This document shows positions 1 through 5,214 of a stretch of DNA of 5,214 nucleotides, one piece after another (position 1 is the first letter of the stretch; each line of letters opens with the position of its first letter). The translations under genes and the position numbers were made by a program. Location of the stretch: positions 1 to 5,214 of the forward strand of contig JAQSXQ010000284.1 in assembly GCA_029256565.1 (NCBI GenBank), written 5' to 3'. Below the pieces are notes generated by a model, which did no database searches, was not told the origin of the DNA, and saw nothing but the letters and a program-made list of their open reading frames with translations. The DNA is from Mycobacterium sp. GTDB taxonomy: Bacteria; Actinomycetota; Actinomycetes; Mycobacteriales; Mycobacteriaceae.

Positions 1-744
1 CGCCCTGACCGCCGGGATGCCGTCGGCCAGCGCGGTCACGAGCGCCGAGCCGACGATGACCCCGTCCGCGTAGGCGCCGATCTCCGCCGCCTGCGCGCGC
101 GAGCGCACGCCCAAACCGACCCCGACCGCGATGTCGGAGACCTCCTTGACGCGGGCGACCAGTTCCGGCGCCATGTTCGACACGGCGTCACGTGCGCCGG
201 TCACGCCCATCGTGGACGCGGCGTAGACGAATCCGCGCGAGGCCGCGACGGTTGCGGCCAGCCGCTCGGGCGTCGACGACGGTGCGACCAGGAAGATCCG
301 GTCGAGGTTCTGCTCGTCGGACACCTGCATCCACTCGTCGGCCTCCTCGGGAATGAGGTCCGGCGTGATGAGGCCCAGTCCGCCCGCCGACGCGAGGTCG
401 CGCGCGAAGGGCTGGACGCCCTTCTTCAGCACCGGGTTCCAGTACGTCATCACCACGGCGTTGCCGCCTGCATTGCTGATCGCCTCGACCGCCGACAGCG
501 CGTCACGCACCCGCACGCCGCCGCGCAGGGCCATCTCGGTCGCTGCGGCGATCGTCGGTCCGTCCATCCCCGGGTCGGAGTAGGCGATGCCGACTTCGAT
601 GATGTCGCAACCGGATTCGACCATCGCGACCATGGCGTCGATCGACGTCGCGACGTCGGGGTAGCCGGTGGGCAGATAGCCGATCAGCGCCGCACGCCCC
701 TCGGCGCGGCAGGCGGAGAACAGGTCGGTCAGTCGACTCGTCAC
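1..744 (-). CDS. trpA: Tryptophan synthase alpha subunit, 3' end cut by the window edge
   Basis: TrpA cleaves indole-3-glycerol phosphate to indole and glyceraldehyde-3-phosphate in the cytosol and passes indole to TrpB inside the alpha2beta2 complex. The 248 visible residues form a (beta/alpha)8 barrel protein. The catalytic acids, equivalent to Salmonella Glu49 and Asp60, are Glu50 (in DIIEVG) and Asp61 (in SDPGMDGP). The phosphate-binding segments GVTG, GVGLGVR and DGVIVGSALV follow in the expected order. Mycobacterial TrpA is about 270 residues, so roughly 20 C-terminal residues lie beyond position 1. The start is GTG at 744-742, chosen because it overlaps the trpB stop as GTGA and gives a normal-length N-terminus (VTSRLTDLFSACRAEGRAAL). 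This overlap suggests translational coupling of the two synthase subunits. One oddity is Ala54 where the family motif normally has Pro (G-I-A-Y-SDP rather than G-V/I-P-Y/F-SDP). Confidence 0.97.
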   Translation of the reverse strand, partial: MTSRLTDLFSACRAEGRAALIGYLPTGYPDVATSIDAMVAMVESGCDIIEVGIAYSDPGMDGPTIAAATEMALRGGVRVRDALSAVEAISNAGGNAVVMTYWNPVLKKGVQPFARDLASAGGLGLITPDLIPEEADEWMQVSDEQNLDRIFLVAPSSTPERLAATVAASRGFVYAASTMGVTGARDAVSNMAPELVARVKEVSDIAVGVGLGVRSRAQAAEIGAYADGVIVGSALVTALADGIPAVRA

Positions 745-2009
745 GTCGCGGCTCCCTCGTCGTCGAAGAGACCGAACCACTTGGCAGCGGTCTCGACGTC
801 CTTGTCACCGCGGCCCGAGAGATTCACCAGGATCACCGCGCCCGCGCCGAGTTCTACGCCCAGCTTGAGCGCCCCGGCGATGGCGTGCGCGGACTCGATC
901 GCGGGGATGATGCCCTCGGTGCGGCACAGCAGCGCGAACGCGTCCATGGCCTCGGCATCGGTGATCGGCAGGTACTGGGCCCGCCCCATGTCCTTGAGGT
1001 ACGCGTGCTCGGGGCCGACCCCCGGGTAGTCCAGACCGGCCGAGATCGAGTGGGACTCGATGGTCTGGCCGTCCTCGTCCTGCAGCAGGTAGGAGAACGA
1101 GCCCTGGAACGCGCCAGGCGTTCCGCCGGTGAACGTCGCGGCGTGCCGACCGGTCTCGACGCCGTCGCCGGCGGCCTCGTAACCGACCAGCCGAACACCC
1201 GGATCGTCGATGAAGGCGTGGAAGATGCCGATGGCGTTGGAACCGCCACCGATGCAGGCCGTCACCGCGTCGGGCAGACGACCCAGCCGCTGCTGTATCT
1301 GAGCGCGCGCCTCGAGACCGATGACGCGCTGGAAGTCACGCACCATCGTGGGGAACGGGTGCGGGCCCGCGGCGGTGCCGAAGCAGTAGTACGTCGCGTC
1401 GGCATTGCTCACCCAGTCGCGGAACGCCTCGTTGATGGCGTCCTTCAACGACTTCGAGCCGGACTCCACCGAGACGACGCGCGCCCCGAGCAGCCGCATC
1501 CGGGCCACGTTGAGCGCCTGCCTCGCGGTGTCGACGGCACCCATGTAGACCACGCACTCCATGCCGAGCAGGGCGCACGCGGTGGCCGTTGCCACGCCGT
1601 GCTGACCCGCGCCGGTCTCGGCGATGACGCGCGTCTTGCCCATCTGACGCGCCAGCAGCGCCTGGCCGAGCACGTTGTTGATCTTGTGAGACCCGGTGTG
1701 GTTGAGGTCTTCTCGCTTGAGGAACAGCCGCGCTCCCCCGGCGTGCTCCGACAGGCGCGTGGCCTCGTACAGCGGTGACGGACGCCCGCTGTAGTCGCGC
1801 TGCAGCCGGTCGAGTTCGTCGAGGAACGTCTGGTCGGTGCGCGCCTTCTCGTAGGCGGCGGTGACCTCCTCGATGACGGCCATCAGCGCTTCTGGCACCA
1901 GCCGGCCACCGTAGGCACCGAAGTGCCCCCTGGCGTCGGGGTCGTGCACCGTGGGCTCCGCGACGGCTGCACTCGAACGCGGCAGCTCCGCACCGGCGAG
2001 ATCGGACAT
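741..2009 (-). CDS. trpB: Tryptophan synthase beta subunit
   Basis: TrpB condenses indole with L-serine to give L-tryptophan, using pyridoxal phosphate, as partner of TrpA. Counting from ATG 2009 the protein has 422 residues, the usual mycobacterial length. Visible landmarks are the PLP lysine Lys109 in HTGSHKINN, the catalytic Glu131 in ETGAGQHG, the PLP-phosphate loop GGGSNAIG at 254-261, and the C-terminal NLSGRGDKD at 396-404, whose Ser398 contacts the PLP ring nitrogen. No key residue is missing. The start is uncertain: an in-frame ATG at 2039 would add ten residues, MSRLREEENS, but these are encoded by the last copy of the upstream repeat, not by typical TrpB sequence. The purine tract GAAGAAGAGAA at 2014-2024 gives ATG 2009 a Shine-Dalgarno-like site, so 2009 is preferred. 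The stop overlaps the trpA start as GTGA. The product is certain; only the first codon is in doubt. Confidence 0.97.
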   Translation of the reverse strand: MSDLAGAELPRSSAAVAEPTVHDPDARGHFGAYGGRLVPEALMAVIEEVTAAYEKARTDQTFLDELDRLQRDYSGRPSPLYEATRLSEHAGGARLFLKREDLNHTGSHKINNVLGQALLARQMGKTRVIAETGAGQHGVATATACALLGMECVVYMGAVDTARQALNVARMRLLGARVVSVESGSKSLKDAINEAFRDWVSNADATYYCFGTAAGPHPFPTMVRDFQRVIGLEARAQIQQRLGRLPDAVTACIGGGSNAIGIFHAFIDDPGVRLVGYEAAGDGVETGRHAATFTGGTPGAFQGSFSYLLQDEDGQTIESHSISAGLDYPGVGPEHAYLKDMGRAQYLPITDAEAMDAFALLCRTEGIIPAIESAHAIAGALKLGVELGAGAVILVNLSGRGDKDVETAAKWFGLFDDEGAAT

Positions 2010-2102
2010 GGAATTCTCTTCTTCGCGCAAACGGCTCATCGGATCTTCTTCTCTTCGCGCAGGCGGCTCATCGCATCGTTCTCATCGCGCGAGCGGTTCG
2101 CG
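2010..2102 (-). repeat. Three degenerate tandem copies of a ~31-base repeat in the trpC-trpB spacer
   Basis: Read on the minus strand, copy B (2072-2041, 32 bases) and copy C (2040-2010, 31 bases) both begin GATGAGCCG, continue with TGCGCGAAGA after two variable bases, and end in a purine-rich tract followed by CC. Copy A (about 2102-2073) is more diverged (GAACCGCTCGCGCGATGAG, then AACGATGC). The array fills almost the whole gap between the trpC stop and the trpB ATG. Copies B and C each start with an ATG, and the end of each preceding unit supplies a TGA through an ATGA overlap. ATGA overlaps are a known property of mycobacterial interspersed repetitive units (MIRU), but these units are much shorter, so assignment to that class is only an analogy. 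Confidence 0.85.
2036..2071 (-). other. Possible 11-codon mini-ORF (MSRLREEKKIR) in repeat copy B
   Basis: ATG at 2071-2069 opens a frame that ends in TGA at 2038-2036. That TGA overlaps the ATG (2039-2037) of repeat copy C, which is in frame with trpB. Its own ATG is overlapped by the TGA (2070-2068) of a shorter frame, MRTMR, starting at 2085. The peptide begins MSRLREE, exactly like the alternative trpB N-terminus, because both come from the repeat. It holds no Trp codons, so it is not a classical attenuation leader. Translation is not shown; a role in re-initiation towards trpB is inference. Confidence 0.3.
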
Positions 2103-2107
2103 CCAGG

Positions 2108-2926
2108 TCAGCGCGACGGTTTGGGGCAGGACGGGTGATTGCCTGCGTTGACGAGATCGGCCACCGCACTCCGGGGGTCACCACTGGTGACCAGACCTTC
2201 ACCGACCAGGACGGCATCGGCGCCGGCTCCGGCGTAGGCCAACAGATCGGCAGTGCCGCGCACACCGGACTCGGCGATGCGGATCACATTCGAGGGCAGG
2301 CCCGGTGCGATGCGCGCAAAGCAGTCGCGGTCGACCTCGAGGGTCTTCAAATCCCTTGCGTTGACACCGATTACGCGCGCACCGGCCTGCAGTGCCCGGT
2401 CGGCCTCTTCCTCGGTGTGCACCTCGACCAGCGGCGTCATGCCGAGGGACTCGGTGCGGTCGATCATCGACTCGAGGGCCTGCTGCTCGAGAGCGGCGAC
2501 GATCAGCAGCAGCATGTCCGCGCCGTGCGCGCGCGCCTCGTGGATCTGGTACGGGCCCACGATGAAGTCCTTGCGCAGGACCGGGATCGAGACGGCCGCG
2601 CGGACGGCGTCGAGGTCGTCGAGCGACCCGTTGAACCGACGCTCCTCGGTCAGGACGCTGATGACGCGGGCGCCGCCGTCCTGGTAGGCGCGGGCCAGCT
2701 TGGCGGGATCGGTGATGTTCGCCAACGCACCGCGCGACGGGCTCGCCCGCTTCACCTCGGCGATGACGCCGATGCCGGGTTCGCGCAGCGCGGCGAGTAC
2801 GTCACGCGCCGGGGCCGCGGCCTTCGCCTTGGCCTTGACGTCGGTCAGACTGAGCGCGGCCTCGCGGGCGGCGACGTCGGCGCGGACTCCCTCGATGATG
2901 GAGTCGAGCACGGTAGCCGGGCTCAT
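2108..2926 (-). CDS. trpC: Indole-3-glycerol phosphate synthase
   Basis: TrpC converts 1-(2-carboxyphenylamino)-1-deoxyribulose 5-phosphate to indole-3-glycerol phosphate with loss of CO2 and water, supplying the substrate of TrpA. The protein has 272 residues, the same as my recollection of M. tuberculosis TrpC, and is a stand-alone (beta/alpha)8 barrel with no fused TrpF domain. The active-site set is complete: Glu57 and Lys59 in IAEVKRASPS, Lys119 in VLRKDF, Glu168 in PLVEVH, Asn189 in VNARDLKT, and Glu219-Ser220 in IAESGVRG. The start at ATG 2926 gives the mycobacterial-type N-terminus MSPATVLDSI. A further in-frame ATG at 2971 would add 15 atypical residues. A GGAAGGA tract at 2939-2945 lies 12 bases upstream of the chosen ATG, a rather long spacing. 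The gene follows the membrane-protein gene after 92 bases and precedes the trpB repeat spacer. Confidence 0.97.
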   Translation of the reverse strand: MSPATVLDSIIEGVRADVAAREAALSLTDVKAKAKAAAPARDVLAALREPGIGVIAEVKRASPSRGALANITDPAKLARAYQDGGARVISVLTEERRFNGSLDDLDAVRAAVSIPVLRKDFIVGPYQIHEARAHGADMLLLIVAALEQQALESMIDRTESLGMTPLVEVHTEEEADRALQAGARVIGVNARDLKTLEVDRDCFARIAPGLPSNVIRIAESGVRGTADLLAYAGAGADAVLVGEGLVTSGDPRSAVADLVNAGNHPSCPKPSR

Positions 2927-2952
2927 GTGCCGTCGATGTCCTTCCGAGCAGG

Positions 2953-2966
2953 TCCGGGGACCCGGA
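2953..2966. other. Small perfect inverted repeat upstream of trpC
   Basis: TCCGGG and CCCGGA flank two bases, giving a 6-bp palindrome (as RNA more likely a 5-bp stem with a 4-base loop). An overlapping alternative, GGTCC/GGACC at 2951-2962, could compete with it. The structure sits just upstream of the trpC Shine-Dalgarno. No U tract follows, so it is unlikely to be an intrinsic terminator. It might slow ribosomes or affect trpC initiation, but with stems this short in GC-rich DNA chance is a fair explanation. Confidence 0.3.
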
Positions 2967-2990
2967 TGCAACCGGATCGTTCAGAATCAA

Positions 2991-2996
2991 AGCGTA
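2991..2996 (-). promoter_or_regulatory. Candidate -10 element for an internal promoter before trpC
   Basis: On the minus strand the hexamer TACGCT fits the actinobacterial SigA -10 pattern TANNNT. It lies in the most AT-rich patch of the 92-base gap between the membrane-protein gene and trpC (GTTACGCTTTGATTCTGAAC). A start site near 2984 would leave a 5' leader of roughly 55-60 bases containing the small inverted repeat. No convincing -35 box is seen at 16-19 bases; the nearest resemblance, in GGTGACGGC, is weak and badly spaced. This is a low-confidence prediction. Confidence 0.25.
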
Positions 2997-3018
2997 ACCG
3001 CCAGCCGGCCATCTGCCG

Positions 3019-3624
3019 TCACCGACCCTCGGTGTGATCGGTCGTCGGGTCGCGGCCCTCGTCGAGCGCATCCCAGATCAAGCGTTCGTTCAACTTCTCG
3101 TCACCGGATTCCACCGCCGGCTCGCGCGCCGCCTCCTCGCGACGGGCAGCGGGCGCGGCGTACTTCGTGCTCGTCACGCGGGGTTGCTTCGCCGATCGCA
3201 GGAGGAGCACGGCCGCCACCAGGGTCATGACGGCCGCGAGCAGCGTGAGGATCGCACCCACGTACTGGCGGTCGCTACCGACCAGCGCATGCACCGGCAG
3301 ATCGACGGCGGACGCGGCATAGGCGGCCACGTCCGGCACCACCCACAGCGAGATGGCCAGGTAGCCGAGCCCGGCGCTGACCACCGCCAGCAGCACCGCC
3401 ACGGCCCGCAGCGGCCAGCCGCGGACGGCCAACGGCGCCAGCGCGGCTGCGGCGAGCAGGAGCGCGACGGGCACCATCGCCGCCGACCACGTCGCCCCGG
3501 ACAACGTCGTCGTCCGCGGCTGCCCCAGCCCGTCGGCCGACTCGAGGGTCACCCACGTCAGACGCGACGCCCCCCAGAGCGCCAGGGCCGCCGTCACCAG
3601 GAGCAGCTGGCCGATCCGGGTCAC
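3019..3624 (-). CDS. Trp-operon-associated transmembrane protein (Trp_oprn_chp / TIGR02234 type)
   Basis: This is a 201-residue integral membrane protein of unknown function that in mycobacteria and relatives sits between trpE and trpC (Rv1610 in M. tuberculosis). Four hydrophobic helices are visible at about residues 5-22, 47-67, 74-96 and 122-143, with short Trp/Arg-flanked loops. A polar, charged C-terminal tail from about 144 is probably cytosolic by the positive-inside rule. Near the end is RLIWDALDEGRDPT (181-194), which I recall as the conserved signature of the family. The start is GTG at 3624-3622, sharing GTGA with the trpE stop. The open frame continues far upstream, but only as antisense-free shadow inside trpE. 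Conservation in the operon suggests a link with tryptophan supply, for example transport or sensing of an indole or aromatic compound; this is a guess and no catalytic motif supports it. Confidence 0.9.
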   Translation of the reverse strand: MTRIGQLLLVTAALALWGASRLTWVTLESADGLGQPRTTTLSGATWSAAMVPVALLLAAAALAPLAVRGWPLRAVAVLLAVVSAGLGYLAISLWVVPDVAAYAASAVDLPVHALVGSDRQYVGAILTLLAAVMTLVAAVLLLRSAKQPRVTSTKYAAPAARREEAAREPAVESGDEKLNERLIWDALDEGRDPTTDHTEGR

Positions 3625-5018
3625 GGCTCGGCCAGTGTCTCGGCGGCGGCGATCGCCGCCAGCACTGCCCGCGCCTTGTTCGACGCCTCCGCGAACTCGT
3701 ACGGGCCGTTCGAGTCGGCGACCACGCCGCCGCCCGCCTGCACGTAGGCGGTGCCCGAACGCATCAGGGCGGTCCGGATCGCGATGGCGAAGTCGGCGTT
3801 GCCCGCGAAGTCGAGGTACCCCAGGACGCCGCCGTAGAGGCCGCGCCGGGTCATCTCGACCTCCTCGATCAGCTCCATCGCGCGGACCTTCGGCGCCCCC
3901 GACAGCGTCCCCGCGGGGAAGCACGCGGTGATGGCGTCGAGCGCGGACTTGTCCGGCGCGAGTTCCCCGGTGACGGTCGACACCAGGTGCATGACGTGGC
4001 TGTAGCGCTCGATGTGGCTGTAGTCCTCGACGCGGACGGTCCCCGGCACGCACACCCGCCCCAGATCGTTGCGCCCGAGATCGACGAGCATCAGGTGCTC
4101 GGCGCGCTCCTTCTCGTCGCTCAGCAGGTCCTTCTCGAGCAGGACGTCCTCCTCCTCGGTCTCGCCGCGCCAGCGGGTCCCCGCGATCGGGTGGGTGGTC
4201 GCCCTGCCGTCCTTGACCGTGACCAGAGCCTCCGGGCTGGACCCGACGATGGAGAAGTCCAGTTCGCCTGCGTCGTTCGGAACGTTGAGCAGATACATGT
4301 ACGGGCTCGGATTGGTGACCCGCAGCATGCGGTACACGTCGAAGGGGTCCGCTGCGAGCGCGGCCGTCATGACGTCGAGACGCGCGACGGCGTCCTCGTA
4401 GGCCCAGTCGACGCGCTCCTCGGTGCCGTTCCAGTTCACCGCGTTGGCGATGAGCGTGATCGTGCCCTCGTGGTGGTCGACGGCGGCGACGTCGGTCGCC
4501 AGCAGCAGCAGCATGTCCGGCAGCCCGAGGTCGTCGACGGTCGTCGACGGCAGCCGCTCCAGGCGGCGGACCATGTCATAGGCGAAGAACCCGACCAGCC
4601 CACTCGACAGCGGCGGCAACCCGGGAACCGCGGCGGTCGCGAGCAGGTCCAGCGTGGACCGCAACGCCTGTAGCGGGTCCCCGCCACTCGGCGCATCCTT
4701 CGGAGTCACCCCCAGCCAGGCGGCTTCCCCGTCGCGCACGGTCAGCGCCGACGGGGCGCCCGCCCCGATGAACGACCACCGCGACCACGACCGGCCGTTC
4801 TCGGCGGACTCCAGCAGGAACGTGCCGGGGCGGTTGCCCGCCAGCTTGCGGTAGGCCGACAGCGGCGTCTCGCTGTCGGCGAGCACCTTGCGAGTCACCG
4901 GAACCACCCGGTGCTCGGCGGCCAGCGCGCGGAAGGTCTCACGCGAGGTGGTCACGGCGAGCGACGAATCCGCAGCGGCCGACGAGCGCTCGCGCGAAGG
5001 ACTGGTGGCGTGTTGCAC
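3621..5018 (-). CDS. trpE: Anthranilate synthase component I with an internal in-frame deletion
   Basis: TrpE makes anthranilate from chorismate, using ammonia delivered by a TrpG glutaminase (not encoded here). The frame gives 465 residues, against about 516 in M. tuberculosis. Present are the Trp-feedback motifs LLES (68-71) and NPSPYM (236-241), PIAGTRWRG (277-285), EHLMLVDLGRND (307-318), VMHLVS (342-347, including His344), AGTLSGAPK (369-377), and the C-terminal GPYEFAEASNKA (438-449). Between Leu221 and Asp224 the sequence jumps from LDVMTAAL to DPFDVYRMLR. About 56 residues normally there are absent, including the conserved IAAGEAFQVVPSQRF-type segment that opens the chorismate-binding domain. 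The frame is intact on both sides, so this is a deletion, not a frameshift. Activity is doubtful. The N-terminus is about 15 residues longer than in M. tuberculosis. The GTG start is supported by a GGGAGGA ribosome site 7 bases upstream. The stop overlaps the membrane-protein start. Confidence 0.93.
   Translation of the reverse strand: MQHATSPSRERSSAAADSSLAVTTSRETFRALAAEHRVVPVTRKVLADSETPLSAYRKLAGNRPGTFLLESAENGRSWSRWSFIGAGAPSALTVRDGEAAWLGVTPKDAPSGGDPLQALRSTLDLLATAAVPGLPPLSSGLVGFFAYDMVRRLERLPSTTVDDLGLPDMLLLLATDVAAVDHHEGTITLIANAVNWNGTEERVDWAYEDAVARLDVMTAALAADPFDVYRMLRVTNPSPYMYLLNVPNDAGELDFSIVGSSPEALVTVKDGRATTHPIAGTRWRGETEEEDVLLEKDLLSDEKERAEHLMLVDLGRNDLGRVCVPGTVRVEDYSHIERYSHVMHLVSTVTGELAPDKSALDAITACFPAGTLSGAPKVRAMELIEEVEMTRRGLYGGVLGYLDFAGNADFAIAIRTALMRSGTAYVQAGGGVVADSNGPYEFAEASNKARAVLAAIAAAETLAEP
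4981..5000 (+). repeat. Possible inverted, degenerate copy of the trpB-leader repeat inside trpE
   Basis: Plus-strand bases GACGAGCGCTCGCGCGAAGG resemble the repeat that lies on the minus strand before trpB (GATGAGCCG, two variable bases, TGCGCGAAGA). They fall in the codons for residues 7-13 of TrpE, within the N-terminal extension not found in M. tuberculosis TrpE. The match is short and made of GC-rich words that recur by chance in such a genome, so this is only suggestive. Confidence 0.25.
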
Positions 5019-5025
5019 GCGTCGA

Positions 5026-5032
5026 TCCTCCC
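5026..5032 (-). promoter_or_regulatory. Strong ribosome binding site of trpE
   Basis: GGGAGGA on the minus strand lies 7 bases before the GTG at 5018. It is the strongest Shine-Dalgarno match in the window and fixes the trpE start despite the non-ATG codon and the unusual N-terminal extension. The remaining bases up to the preceding stop at 5061 show no TANNNT -10 box, no leader peptide with Trp codons and no terminator, so the operon promoter is probably upstream of, or inside, the preceding gene. Confidence 0.75.
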
Positions 5033-5060
5033 AGATCGCGGGCGGGGTGCCGCGACTCAG

Positions 5061-5213
5061 CTAGTCGAACACCGACGCCAGCGGTGTCGAGGCTCCCGGC
5101 TCGACCGGACTCGTCAGCATGATCGGCGCCTGCGCCATGAACCGCGGGGTGTGGCCGCGGTGCTCGTCGGCGGCGTGCACGGTGAACGGATGCAGCACGT
5201 ACATGTCGCCCGG
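5061..5213 (-). CDS. Phytanoyl-CoA dioxygenase (PhyH)-like oxygenase, C-terminal 50 residues only
   Basis: The frame is open from the window edge to a TAG at 5063-5061 and codes for 50 residues beginning PGDMYVLHPFTVHAADEHRG. The pattern GD-x-Y-hydrophobic-x-HP-x-x-VHA followed by PRF matches the C-terminal part of the PhyH family of Fe(II)/2-oxoglutarate oxygenases. By comparison with human PHYH (His264 and Arg275), the second His of HPFTVH (fragment residue 13) would be the distal iron ligand and the Arg of PRF (fragment residue 24) would bind the 2-oxoglutarate carboxylate; the 11-residue spacing is the same. The substrate cannot be told, since the family covers fatty acyl-CoAs, ectoine and many secondary metabolites. 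The stop is 42 bases before trpE on the same strand with no visible terminator, so read-through into the trp operon is likely. The family call rests on a short fragment. Confidence 0.72.
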   Translation of the reverse strand, partial: PGDMYVLHPFTVHAADEHRGHTPRFMAQAPIMLTSPVEPGASTPLASVFD

Positions 5214-5214
5214 C

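Noticed and set aside
885..1778. Plus-strand open frame of 297 codons
   Set aside because: It lies entirely opposite trpB, whose protein has all catalytic motifs. The predicted product is Arg/Val/Asp-rich with no recognisable domain, typical of the antisense frame of GC-rich genes.
2010..2102. CRISPR array
   Set aside because: The units are directly adjacent with no unique spacers, vary between copies and contain start codons.
2951..2966. Intrinsic terminator between the membrane-protein gene and trpC
   Set aside because: The stem is only 5-6 bp and no T-rich tract follows it on either strand.
2927..2971. Earlier ATG at 2971 for trpC
   Set aside because: It adds 15 residues not typical of TrpC. 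ATG 2926 yields the familiar MSPATVLDSI start and the usual 272 residues.
2135..3747. Two long plus-strand frames (2135-3037 and 3034-3747) joined by a GTGA overlap
   Set aside because: They look like a coupled gene pair but are opposite trpC and the membrane-protein/trpE region. The compositions are antisense-like and no domain is recognisable.
3625..4053. Upstream extension of the membrane-protein frame to 4053
   Set aside because: The extra 143 codons overlap trpE and encode Arg/Gly-rich shadow sequence. The GTG at 3624 with GTGA overlap gives the normal family length.
4340..4360. Frameshift as the cause of the short TrpE
   Set aside because: Conserved TrpE sequence continues in the same frame on both sides of the junction, so bases are missing as a multiple of three.
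3987..4673. Plus-strand open frame of 228 codons
   Set aside because: Antisense to well-conserved trpE sequence, with composition typical of a shadow frame.
5019..5060. Trp leader peptide or attenuator before trpE
   Set aside because: The 42-base gap has no mini-ORF with tandem Trp codons and no terminator hairpin with a U tract.

Overview
This window is a nearly complete actinobacterial tryptophan operon. All genes lie on the minus strand, so transcription runs from high to low coordinates. The order is a partial phytanoyl-CoA dioxygenase-like gene, trpE, a small Trp-operon membrane protein, trpC, trpB and a partial trpA. The DNA is GC-rich throughout. The gene order, the four-base GTGA stop/start overlaps and the wording of the proteins match the mycobacterial trp locus (trpE, membrane protein, trpC, trpB, trpA), so a Mycobacteriaceae host is the best reading, probably a fast-growing environmental species. 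The genus call is inferred from remembered protein similarity, not from a search.

Region by region: 5061-5213 holds the last 50 codons of a putative Fe(II)/2-oxoglutarate oxygenase. It is separated by 42 bases from trpE (3621-5018), which has a GTG start and a strong Shine-Dalgarno. trpE overlaps the membrane-protein gene (3019-3624). A 92-base gap (2927-3018) with an AT-richer patch and a small hairpin leads to trpC (2108-2926). A 98-base gap filled by three degenerate copies of a ~31-base repeat leads to trpB (741-2009). trpB overlaps trpA (1-744), which runs off the window edge.

Pathway: TrpE, with a TrpG amidotransferase not seen here, makes anthranilate from chorismate. TrpC closes the indole ring of indole-3-glycerol phosphate. 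TrpA and TrpB form the tryptophan synthase complex. trpD, trpG and trpF are absent. In mycobacteria trpD and trpG lie elsewhere and PriA supplies the TrpF activity, so this is expected.

Two things stand out. First, trpE reads as one clean frame but lacks about 56 residues at the start of the chorismate-binding domain, including the conserved GEAFQVVPSQRF-type segment. It is either a real in-frame deletion with functional consequences or an assembly artefact. Second, the trpC-trpB spacer is a tandem repeat whose units carry ATG starts, Shine-Dalgarno-like purine tracts and ATGA stop/start overlaps. It forms a chain of tiny reading frames that runs into trpB and makes the trpB start ambiguous.
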